Of a stretch of 29,695 nucleotides of DNA, positions 14,910 to 22,839 are shown piece after piece (positions within the stretch are counted from its first letter, which is position 1; each line of letters opens with the position of its first letter). The position numbers and the translations under genes were made by a program. Origin of the DNA: CBDUBS01 sp965365445 (lineage in GTDB: Bacteria; Bacteroidota; Rhodothermia; Rhodothermales; DASSAV01). The DNA lies in the NCBI GenBank assembly GCA_965365445.1, contig CBDUBS010000020.1, positions 1 through 29,695 of the forward strand, in the 5' to 3' direction. The notes below the pieces were generated by a model. That model was not told the origin of the DNA, ran no database searches, and saw nothing but the letters and a program-made list of their open reading frames with translations.

Positions 14910-16126
14910 ATGAAAACATTCATCTCCGTAGAGGAGGCGCGCTCCATCGTGCTGGATGCCGTTGCCCCTCTGCCGTCAGAAAAGGCGGGTTTGCCGGAAT
15001 CCCTCGGACGAACCCTTGCGGAAGCCGTCATCGGTGACCTGAAGATACCGCCCTTCGATAACTCCGGCATGGACGGATTTGCGGTGCGTACAGAGGATTT
15101 ACAAACAATTCCCTCCCGGCTGCGGACGGCGGGGGCCGTTCGCGCCGGAACCTGCCCCCGGGAAGCCGTTACGCCGGGCGTTTGCATCCAGATCCTGACG
15201 GGCGCTCCCATACCGGAGGGGGCCGATGCCGTCGTCCCGCTGGAATGGACCGAGCAGGAGTCGGAGGAAACCATCGTGTTCAACCGGGCTCCCCGGGTGG
15301 GGCAGAACATACGACCTGCCGGTAAAGACGTCGTTCCCGGCCAATCGCTCTTTCGGTCCGGCACGCTTGTTACCCCTCCGGTAATCGGAATGCTGGCCTC
15401 TCTTGGGAAAACGACCGTAGAGGTAACCCGCCGCCCTTCGGTAGCCGTCATCACGACCGGCGACGAACTGACGCCCCCCGGATCGCCTCTGGCGCCCGGC
15501 TGCATTTACGACGCCAACGGCCCGACGCTGGCGGCGCAGGCCCTCCTGGCGGGCGCCCGGCCTCTGCCGCCTCTTCACGCCGCCGACGACCCGCCGCGAT
15601 CCGTGATGCCGTCCGGAAGGGGCTGGAAGCGAACGTGCTGGTCCTCTCCGGCGGGGTGTCGGTTGGCCGGTACGACTACGTCCGGCAGGTGCTGGTCGAA
15701 ATGGGGGCGGACCTGCTGTTCTGGAAAGTCCGGCAACGCCCGGGCAAACCGCTCCTCTTTGGCCTTCTCGAAGGGAAGCCTGTTTTCGGCCTCCCCGGCA
15801 ACCCGACCTCTTCCAGCATCTGTTTCGGCCAGTACGTGCGCCCGGCCATCCACCGCATGTTGGGCCGGAGCGAAGTGCTGCCCACGCCGACGCCGGCGTT
15901 CCTCGACGAGGAGATCACGAAGCCGACCGATCTGTACACCTTCGCTCGCGTCCGCCTCCGCTTCGACGAAGCGGGGAGGCTTCGCGCCCGTCTGGCCGGC
16001 GCACAGGATTCCAACCTGCTCGGGACGCTGGGCGAAGCGGAGGGCCTGCTTCACCTCTCCGAACCCGTGGATCATTACCCGGCGGGCGCTTCGGTCCGGG
16101 CCGAGTGGCTGGAGTGGAAAGGCTAG
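14910..16126 (+). pseudogene. moeA: Molybdopterin molybdenumtransferase MoeA, frameshifted
   Basis: The first frame (from ATG 14910) encodes the MoeA N-terminal and linker regions, including PPFDNSGMDGFAVRTEDL and ILTGAPIPEGADAVVPLEW, up to ...LPPLHAADD. From about 15590 the MoeA sequence continues in another frame (PAAIRDAVRKGLEANVLVLSGGVSVGRYDYV..., GLPGNPTSS) to the stop at 16126. Restoring one C in the CCC run at 15590-15592 joins both into a product of about 405 residues, the normal MoeA length. MoeA inserts molybdate into adenylylated molybdopterin. The shift is either a real inactivating deletion or a sequencing/assembly error. No other molybdenum cofactor gene is nearby. Without correction the first frame runs unrelated sequence to 16199. 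Confidence 0.9.
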
Positions 16127-16233
16127 AATCGGGCTCGCTGCCTTCGATATTCGTGAATGGTTGGAACCCACCTGCCGCTGTGAAAGGCCAGGCGCCTGAA
16201 CCAGTCTACCTGTGTGGTTACGGCAGGGCGCCC

Positions 16234-16644
16234 TCAGCCCTGCCGGTCGGCGGAGAAATCCGGCGTCCACTCGATGCCCCAGGCGGCGGCTACGTCCTGG
16301 ATGAAGCCCCCTTCGGCCTGCACCACGCGGCCGTCCGCCCGGGCCACACGGGCCAGATCGTGCAATATCTCCATGCGAAGCGCTTCGGATATACTGGTAC
16401 GTATCGTTTCGATGGCCTCGTGCACCTTATTCGTATGAGCGCGGTTCAAATAGGAGAACGTGGCGTCCCGGATGACGTGGTCGATCAGGGCCGGGTCCTT
16501 GTCGGGGCGCCACTGGCGTAGCGCTACCGATATGGCTCGCGTTTCCGCCGGGTCGAGGTGCTCGTCGGCGCCGTGGGCCAGGGCGAGGTACAACAACGCC
16601 AGATCATGGAGTAAATTGAGCGAAATATGACCTTTTTCTTCCAC
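16234..16644 (-). CDS. TerB-like domain protein
   Basis: 136 residues, mostly helical. The pattern LALLYLALAHGADEHLDPAETRAI...LRMEILHDLARVARADGRVVQAEGGFIQDVAAAWGI shows two acidic helix-loop units (DEHLDPAE and DGRVVQAE) typical of TerB/DjlA-N-like domains, which are often linked to envelope stress or tellurite resistance. No other ter genes are nearby, so the role is unknown. The start is GTG at 16644, fixed by a strong ribosome site 6 nt upstream. Confidence 0.8.
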   Translation of the reverse strand: MEEKGHISLNLLHDLALLYLALAHGADEHLDPAETRAISVALRQWRPDKDPALIDHVIRDATFSYLNRAHTNKVHEAIETIRTSISEALRMEILHDLARVARADGRVVQAEGGFIQDVAAAWGIEWTPDFSADRQG

Positions 16645-16650
16645 GGGAAA

Positions 16651-16657
16651 CCTCCTT
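16651..16657 (-). promoter_or_regulatory. Strong Shine-Dalgarno site deciding a GTG start
   Basis: AAGGAGG on the minus strand, 6 nt before the GTG at 16644. It is the best match to the anti-Shine-Dalgarno sequence that I noticed in the window and argues for the GTG start of the TerB-like gene. Confidence 0.65.
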
Positions 16658-16762
16658 CGGGTTCATGTCGGCGGCGGCCCGCCGTATCCTGCAATATAGG
16701 ACGGACGAACGATACCGTCTGAAACGATTCTCCTGGCCAAAATATCCTTCCCTTCGTTTGAT

Positions 16763-17398
16763 ATGTTATTCTTCGTAGCCGGCCCGGAACTACCATCGGG
16801 CGTGCCGGTCACCCTCTGGACGTCGCTCGAAGCGGCCCGACGGCACGGCGCCTCCGAACCCCTGGTCGTCAACCCGTGGGCTCTCGGGCCGTGCCGGTTG
16901 GGCCCGGATGGAACTGTCCTGGTGGACGAGGTGCCGCCGGAGGCCGTCGTCAACGCCGATCCGTACCTTCCGCCGGAGGGGGTTACGGCCGCCGGAGGGT
17001 ACGTGGTGCGGGCTCGTACGGAGCAGCCCGACGTGGTGCTCATCTACCGGCGCGGCGCGTGGGACCTGCCCAAAGGCAAAATCAAGCCGGGCGAAACCAT
17101 CGAGGCGTGCGCCCTCAGGGAGGTAGGGGAGGAGCTGGGCGCGGAGCCCCTGACGCTCCTGGAGCCGGTGGGCGCTACGGTCCACGGCTACCGAGCAGGT
17201 GATCGTTACCTCGTCAAGACGACCCACTGGTTTTTGATGGAAACCGAAGCGGCCGCCTTCCATCCGGAAGCGGGCGAAGGTATCACACGGGTAGGCTGGT
17301 TTTCGTGGCCGATCGCGCTGCGCCTGATAGGCTACCGGGTGTTGCGCGAGCATATGGAAAAGGTGACCGGACCCCTGTATCAACACTTCGGACTCTGA
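16763..17398 (+). CDS. Nudix hydrolase
   Basis: 211 residues. The Nudix box GKIKPGETIEACALREVGEELG (G-5x-E-7x-REVxEExG) sits at about residues 104-125, after RGAWDLPKG. An N-terminal region of about 80 residues has no recognised domain. Nudix enzymes hydrolyse nucleoside diphosphates linked to another group; the substrate cannot be told. It is followed after 5 bp by the NAD(P)-binding protein gene and then an Lrp-type gene, probably one transcript. Confidence 0.92.
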   Translation: MLFFVAGPELPSGVPVTLWTSLEAARRHGASEPLVVNPWALGPCRLGPDGTVLVDEVPPEAVVNADPYLPPEGVTAAGGYVVRARTEQPDVVLIYRRGAWDLPKGKIKPGETIEACALREVGEELGAEPLTLLEPVGATVHGYRAGDRYLVKTTHWFLMETEAAAFHPEAGEGITRVGWFSWPIALRLIGYRVLREHMEKVTGPLYQHFGL

Positions 17399-17403
17399 AC
17401 GTC

Positions 17404-18069
17404 ATGAACCGTACCGCGTTGCTTGCCGGAGCCACCGGCCTCGTCGGAGGCTACGTCCTGGACCACCTGCTCCGGTCGGATAACTATGAGCGGGTTCTGA
17501 CGCTTACCCGCCGTCCGCTCCAGCGAACCCACCCGAAGCACGAAAACCGGATCGTGGACTTCGACCGGCTGGAAGAACACGCTCCACGGATCGGGGCGGA
17601 CGACGTATTCTGCTGCCTCGGCACGACGATGAAACAGGCCGGGTCCAGGGAGGCGTTCGAGCGGGTCGATCTGGACTATCCGACCACGCTCGCCCGGCTC
17701 GCCTCGGCCGGGGGAGCGAAGCAGTTCCTGCTGGTGTCCTCGATGGGCGCCGACCCGCGCTCGCTATTTTTCTACAGCCGGGTAAAGGGCCGGACCGAAG
17801 AACGGGTTTCGGCCTTTCCGTTTACTTCCGTGTTTCTGTTCCGGCCGTCGCTCTTGCTTGGCGAGCGCGACGAACGGCGGCCCGGAGAGGCCGCGGCCGA
17901 ACGCATCCTGAAGGGCCTCGCGCCGGTGCTTCGGGGGCCGCTCGGCCGGTTGAAACCCATCCGGGCGGAAGCCGTTGCGCGGGTCATGGTCCGCATGGCC
18001 GATATGGGGCTTCCGGGCGTTCACGTCGTGGAATCGCAGGAAATCGACCGCCTCTCCCCTGCGGAGTAA
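17404..18069 (+). CDS. NAD(P)-binding Rossmann protein (HTATIP2/YbjT-like)
   Basis: 221 residues starting MNRTALLAGATGLVGGYVLDHLL, where GATGLVG matches the atypical short-chain dehydrogenase nucleotide loop. DVFCCLGTTMKQAGSREAFERVDLDYPTTLARLASAGGAKQFLLVSSMGADPRSLFFYSRVKGRTEERV is characteristic of the HTATIP2/TIP30-like NAD(P)H-binding family. The Ser...Tyr-x-x-x-Lys trio appears as SSM...YSRVK. The substrate is unknown. The ATG at 17404 is preferred; an earlier in-frame start would overlap the Nudix gene. Confidence 0.88.
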   Translation: MNRTALLAGATGLVGGYVLDHLLRSDNYERVLTLTRRPLQRTHPKHENRIVDFDRLEEHAPRIGADDVFCCLGTTMKQAGSREAFERVDLDYPTTLARLASAGGAKQFLLVSSMGADPRSLFFYSRVKGRTEERVSAFPFTSVFLFRPSLLLGERDERRPGEAAAERILKGLAPVLRGPLGRLKPIRAEAVARVMVRMADMGLPGVHVVESQEIDRLSPAE

Positions 18070-18104
18070 GCGGGCAACGCATCATCCTCAATAACCGATT
18101 CGGT

Positions 18105-18383
18105 ATGGTCACAGCCATTGTTCTCATCACGGTTTCCCGGGGCAAGGTCAACGATGTGGCGGAGGCCCTCGTGGAGATGGACGGCGTGAGCGAAGTGCAT
18201 TCCGTCGCCGGCCGCTACGACCTCGTGGCCGTCATCCGCGTACGCGACAACGAGAAGCTGGCCGAAGTGGTAACCGACCACGTGCGCCGGGTGGAAGGCA
18301 TCGAGCGCTCCGAAACCCTGATCGGGTTCCGGGTTTTTTCCAAGCACGACCTCGAACATCTGTTTTCCCTCGGGCTGGAATGA
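18105..18383 (+). CDS. Stand-alone Lrp/AsnC ligand-binding (RAM) domain protein
   Basis: 92 residues, MVTAIVLITVSRGKVNDVAEALVEMDGVSEVHSVAGRYDLVAVIRVRDNEKLAEVVTDHVRRVEGIERSETLIGFRVF. This is a complete RAM/AsnC effector-binding fold without the helix-turn-helix. Such proteins bind amino acids and form oligomers; they may modulate a full Lrp regulator or act as metabolite sensors. The gene lies 35 bp after the NAD(P)-binding gene and its stop is 4 bp from the convergent glycosyltransferase. Confidence 0.9.
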   Translation: MVTAIVLITVSRGKVNDVAEALVEMDGVSEVHSVAGRYDLVAVIRVRDNEKLAEVVTDHVRRVEGIERSETLIGFRVFSKHDLEHLFSLGLE

Positions 18384-18387
18384 CTCC

Positions 18388-20028
18388 TTACGGAGCCGCA
18401 GCGCCCATATCGCGCAGCTCCCGGGCCAGGTTGCGGCTGATCGTGCGCCAGTCGTAGTTCCGGACGGTCACCTCCCGGAGGGCCTCCCGGTACGAGCCGT
18501 CCAGGGCCAGGGCCGCCGGAATGTGATGGGCGATGTCCCGGACGGTGTGCTCGGGTTCGGGCCGCAGGCGCATGAGGCGAGCCTGCTCCTCCGGCAAGGC
18601 CCGTCCTGCATTGTCCAGGTTGGCGCCCATGCCCGCGAAGTACGTACCCATGGGGAAACAACCGGAAGCCATCGCTTCCAGAAGCACGAGGGGCCCGGCT
18701 TCGGCCACCACCGAAGGGAACACGGCCACGTCGCAGCACGGATACAGCCGGGAGAGAGCGTCGTGCTCCAGGTGGCCGGTAAATACCACGTGGTCGGGCT
18801 TCAGGAGCCGCTCGGCGGTTTCGAAATAGGCGTCCAGCTCGCCCCGGGCCTCCAGGGATTCAAAGAACCGCGTGACCCGGTCGAAAGGGGCCGGGGGGCC
18901 TTCTTCCAGCAGGCTGCCCCACCGGGCGAGCCGGTCCACCAGCCCCCGCCGCCCGTGGGCCAGCGCCCACACCATCGCCTCCAGCGCTTCCCGCAGCGGC
19001 CCCCGCCCGACGATGACCAGCCGGGTGTTGGGCCGCTCGCGTAAAACCATCGGAAAGGCGGCCACGACCGACGGCACGCCCTTGAACCCGATGAGCTTCC
19101 CGACGAACAGCACCACGTCGTTCCGCTCCGGGTTTAGCGCATCCAGCTTGCGCTCCAGGTCGGCGTCGGGGCGCTGTTTCAGGTAGTCGCCGGTTTCCGT
19201 AACGAGCGCCTGCATCTCTTCCAGATCGGGATCGCCCTGCTCCAGCCGGTGGAACAGCCGGTTCGTCTGGTCGGCCGTTTTGCCTCGTTCGGCTCCCTGA
19301 ACGGCCTGCCGCACCCCTTCCTGCGCGGCTCCGCGTTCCTCGCGGGATACCATCCGGAAGGCTTCCACGTCCACCCCGACGCTGGTGCGTCGCATTTTCC
19401 CGGCGGCGTCCGGCACGCCGGGAAACACATCCAGCACCCGACCCCGCATCTCCTCGCTCAGAACGAAAATGCGCTTAGCTGAAGTCAGGGCTTCCTCCGC
19501 CATGCGGTGCATCCGGGGATCCCGACGCACAACGTACTCGATGGCGCTGCCGTGCGGCATAACCGCATAGGGGATGCCGGCGGCCCCGCACGCTCGTTGC
19601 ACCGCCGCGGACATCAACACGACGTGGTTTACGTGCACCGCCGTGACGCCCCGATCCCGAATCACACGGGTGAGCGTAGCCGCGTTCCGGTCCAGGTACG
19701 TCTCGATGGCTTCATCCGACATCTCGGGGATGGGTTGCATCCACTCCACCCCGCTGGGCGGCTGAACGTATACCGGAAGGACATCCAGTTGCGTCCGGTG
19801 CAGGATGCAGCGGCCTTCGTAAGGGGTCGGCCGGTTCAGGAGGAGCGTCGGACGCCCCTGCGGGTCATACTCGTACGCCTCGGCGACGAAGTCGTACCCT
19901 TCGGGCCGGCGGTCCTGGCATACGAGGTGAACCGTTTCCCCCGACCGGCACAGCGCTTCCACGACGAGCCGCGTCCAGAGGTTGCTACCGGAGCCGGAAA
20001 GAGCGTATCCATGAACCAGGCAGAGCAT
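18388..20028 (-). CDS. Glycosyltransferase, GT4-like, with helical insertions
   Basis: 546 residues from the ATG at 20028 (MLCLVHGYALSGSGSNLWTR). GT-B fold: N-terminal acceptor domain, then LFVGKLIGFKGVPSVVAAFP, LVIVGRGPLREAL, VVFTGHLEHDALSRLYPCCDVAVFPSVVAEAGPLVLLEAMASG with the EX7E motif. It is longer than common GT4 enzymes (350-400) because of two helical inserts: about 60 residues before LFVGK and about 50 residues between GRGPLREAL and the FTGH strand. It probably transfers a sugar from a nucleotide sugar to a surface glycan or lipid; donor and acceptor are unknown. An earlier start at 20067 adds no recognisable sequence. Confidence 0.88.
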   Translation of the reverse strand: MLCLVHGYALSGSGSNLWTRLVVEALCRSGETVHLVCQDRRPEGYDFVAEAYEYDPQGRPTLLLNRPTPYEGRCILHRTQLDVLPVYVQPPSGVEWMQPIPEMSDEAIETYLDRNAATLTRVIRDRGVTAVHVNHVVLMSAAVQRACGAAGIPYAVMPHGSAIEYVVRRDPRMHRMAEEALTSAKRIFVLSEEMRGRVLDVFPGVPDAAGKMRRTSVGVDVEAFRMVSREERGAAQEGVRQAVQGAERGKTADQTNRLFHRLEQGDPDLEEMQALVTETGDYLKQRPDADLERKLDALNPERNDVVLFVGKLIGFKGVPSVVAAFPMVLRERPNTRLVIVGRGPLREALEAMVWALAHGRRGLVDRLARWGSLLEEGPPAPFDRVTRFFESLEARGELDAYFETAERLLKPDHVVFTGHLEHDALSRLYPCCDVAVFPSVVAEAGPLVLLEAMASGCFPMGTYFAGMGANLDNAGRALPEEQARLMRLRPEPEHTVRDIAHHIPAALALDGSYREALREVTVRNYDWRTISRNLARELRDMGAAAP

Positions 20029-20267
20029 GACGAATGTGTTTTGAACCGAGAGGGATGTACAGGGCAAACCATCTTACGGCGCGCGCATCGCTTTTTCTTT
20101 ACCCCGCCCGGATCTTCCAGCAACTTCACCACGGCGGATTCGCCGAACATATTCCCCTTTCTTTACCGGGCTGCTCCGGAACACCCCGATCAACCCGCCT
20201 TCCGGGAGGTATCAGGGGGAGTGTTTCTTTGCGATGACCATTCCGCTCCCTGAGCGTTTCCATAAAC

Positions 20268-22832
20268 ATGAACCCACGAACACCTCCTTACTCCATAGAT
20301 TCCGATAACGACCCGGACGGTCCGCTTCCGACCTTTTCGGAAATGGCGCGGCGCCCCGGCGTATACTTCGGCCGTCTGGGCCGGGGTCTCCGGCGCAGCT
20401 GGAACGGTTCCGATACGCGCCCGATCACCGGGGCCCTGCTGGGCGTGGCGGTGCTGCTCGTAGGGCTGCTGGCCTACTGGATCGTGCTGGCAGCCCAGTT
20501 GCCCTCTCTGAGCGAGCTCCGAAAGGCCAACTTCTCCCAGGCTTCCATCGTGTACTCCGCCGACGGCGTCGTGCTGGCCCGATACCAGGATGAAAACCGG
20601 ACGTGGGTCGGGCTGGATTCCATCTCTACGCACGTCGTGGAGGCGCTGCTCGCCACCGAGGACCATCGCTTTTACCAGCACTGGGGTGTTGATTTCCGCC
20701 GGCTGGTGAGTTCCACGCTCCAGACGCTCAAGGGCGACATGCAGGGCGGCTCGACGCTCACGATGCAGTTTGCCCGAAACGCCTTCCCGGATATGGCCGA
20801 CGACATGGCTCTGACTCGGAAAGTCAAGGAATGGATCACCGCCCTGCGCACCGAGGGCCTGTACGAAAAGGACGAAATCCTTGAGATGTACCTGAACACG
20901 GTGCCGTTCATGTACAACGCCTTCGGCATCGAGGCGGCCGCCCAAACGTACTTCCAGAAGCACGCTTCCGACCTCACCGTGAAGGAAAGCGCCACCCTGG
21001 TCGGTATGCTGAAAGGTACGGTGTATTACAACCCGGTGCGGAACCCGGAACGCTCGCACGAGCGCCGCAACGTGGTGTTGCAGCAGATGGTCAAACATGG
21101 TTACCTGACCCCGGAAGAATACCAGACCCTGGAGGAGCAGCCCACAAAGCTCCGCTTCCACCGGATGACGCACGAGGACAACCTGGCCCCCTACTTCGCC
21201 GAATACCTGCGGGAGTGGCTGGACGAATGGGCCGAAGGGCGGGGGTACAACCTCTATACGGACGGCCTTCGCATCCACACCACCATCGACGCGAAGCTTC
21301 AGGAAGCCGCCACCGAGGCCGTCGAGAAGATGGGCGACGAACTTCAGGCCGTCGCTGCCGTGGAGTGGAGCGGGAGCCGCCCCCGGTACTTCTCGGGTCA
21401 GGCGTCGGCGTACAAAAGCTACCATGACCGCGTAGCTCCGTTCAGCTATTTCTGGGAGGCGAACGCCGACCTGCTCGAAGCCCGCATACGCCGCTCCGAA
21501 CGGTTCGAGCGGCTCGGCGAGGGCGGCCTCGCGCCGGACTCCGCGTTTCTGAAGGTGCGGGCCGATACGGCCGTCGTGGATTCCATCAAGTCCTCCGTGA
21601 CCCGCCTCGAAGCCGGCTTCGTCGCCATCGAACCCGGCACCGGAGCCGTGAAAGCCTGGGTCGGCGGGCGCAATTTCAAGGAGGATCGGTACGACCACGT
21701 CGCGCTGGCCAAGCGGCAACCCGGCTCCACGTTCAAACCGTTCGTCTATGCCGCCGCCCTGGAGAAAGGGTACACGCCGAACGACGTGCTCCGCGATCAG
21801 GTGATGGAGTACGTCAACCCTGAGACGAACAAGCGCTGGAGTCCGAAAAACGTAGGCGGCTCCTCGGGCGAGCTCATCACGCTGGCCGAGGCGCTGGCCC
21901 AGTCGAAAAACACCGTAACGGCCCAGCTCGTCATGGATGTGGGCCCGAAGCAGGTCGTGGATGTGGCCCGCCGCGCCGGCATCCAGAGCGAGCTTTCGTC
22001 CGTGCCCTCCATCGGCCTCGGTACGAGCGAAGTCTCCCTGCTGGAGCTATCGGCGGCTTACACGGCCTTCGTCAACGGGGGTACGGTAAACGAGCCCCTG
22101 CTGGTCAGCCGCATCGAAGACAACCGGGGGTACGTCATCCAGTCGTTTTCCACCACCAGCCGGCAGGCGCTTTCCGCCGGGACGGCCTACGGGGTGCTGG
22201 ACATGATGCGCGGCGTGGTGGACCGGGGCACCGGACGGCGCATCCGCTCGGTGTTCGGCGTGCAGGGCGACCTGGCGGGCAAAACCGGCACCACTCAGAA
22301 CAGCACCGACGGCTGGTTCATGCTGGTGCATCCCAACCTGGTCATGGGCTCATGGGTGGGGTTCAACGCACAGGCGGTCCGGTTCCGAAGCAACTACTGG
22401 GGTCAGGGCGCCCACAATGCGCTCTATATCGTAGGGGAGTTCATGCGTCGCGTAAAGCTGCCCCCCGGTGAGTTTGCCGCGCCCCGCTCCTACGACCCCG
22501 GCCGTTCCTCCCGCCGCGATACGGTTCTGCTCGTCGAGGAACGCGACTGGCAAAGCCAGTGGGACGCTCTCAACGAGGACGCCGAAGAATTCGACTTCTC
22601 GGACGACTCCTACCTCACGGTAGACGAGGGCGAACGTTCGGATGAACGGGACGCTTTCGATCGGGGGTTGCCCGACGACGAGGTGGAGATCCAGGATGAG
22701 GAAGTGGAGATCGATCAGGAGGACGAGCCGGCCCCCCGGGCAAGCTCCGCCGCCGACTCGCTGAACCGCCTGGAGCGCCGCCGAAGTCCGGTGAGCGATT
22801 ACCTGGAGCAGATCCGGAAGCGTGACAACTGA
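20268..22832 (+). CDS. Class A penicillin-binding protein (transglycosylase/transpeptidase)
   Basis: 854 residues. A cytoplasmic tail (1-43) and a membrane anchor LLGVAVLLVGLLAYWIVLAAQ (about 45-68) lead into the GT51 domain with TEDHRFYQHWGVD (catalytic Glu 131) and GGSTLTMQFARN. The transpeptidase domain has KRQPGSTFKPF (nucleophile Ser 487, SxxK), SKN at 546 and KTGTT at 672. The C-terminus (about 755-840) is a low-complexity, strongly acidic tail (EDAEEFDFSDDS, DDEVEIQDEEVEIDQEDEP). It makes and crosslinks peptidoglycan at the outer face of the inner membrane. It stands alone, divergent from the glycosyltransferase and convergent with recJ with 7 bp between stops. Confidence 0.96.
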   Translation: MNPRTPPYSIDSDNDPDGPLPTFSEMARRPGVYFGRLGRGLRRSWNGSDTRPITGALLGVAVLLVGLLAYWIVLAAQLPSLSELRKANFSQASIVYSADGVVLARYQDENRTWVGLDSISTHVVEALLATEDHRFYQHWGVDFRRLVSSTLQTLKGDMQGGSTLTMQFARNAFPDMADDMALTRKVKEWITALRTEGLYEKDEILEMYLNTVPFMYNAFGIEAAAQTYFQKHASDLTVKESATLVGMLKGTVYYNPVRNPERSHERRNVVLQQMVKHGYLTPEEYQTLEEQPTKLRFHRMTHEDNLAPYFAEYLREWLDEWAEGRGYNLYTDGLRIHTTIDAKLQEAATEAVEKMGDELQAVAAVEWSGSRPRYFSGQASAYKSYHDRVAPFSYFWEANADLLEARIRRSERFERLGEGGLAPDSAFLKVRADTAVVDSIKSSVTRLEAGFVAIEPGTGAVKAWVGGRNFKEDRYDHVALAKRQPGSTFKPFVYAAALEKGYTPNDVLRDQVMEYVNPETNKRWSPKNVGGSSGELITLAEALAQSKNTVTAQLVMDVGPKQVVDVARRAGIQSELSSVPSIGLGTSEVSLLELSAAYTAFVNGGTVNEPLLVSRIEDNRGYVIQSFSTTSRQALSAGTAYGVLDMMRGVVDRGTGRRIRSVFGVQGDLAGKTGTTQNSTDGWFMLVHPNLVMGSWVGFNAQAVRFRSNYWGQGAHNALYIVGEFMRRVKLPPGEFAAPRSYDPGRSSRRDTVLLVEERDWQSQWDALNEDAEEFDFSDDSYLTVDEGERSDERDAFDRGLPDDEVEIQDEEVEIDQEDEPAPRASSAADSLNRLERRRSPVSDYLEQIRKRDN

Positions 22833-22839
22833 CTTCGGC

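Noticed and set aside
20190..21719. A 509-codon minus-strand frame opposite the penicillin-binding protein
   Set aside because: Shadow of a clear gene; no recognisable domain.
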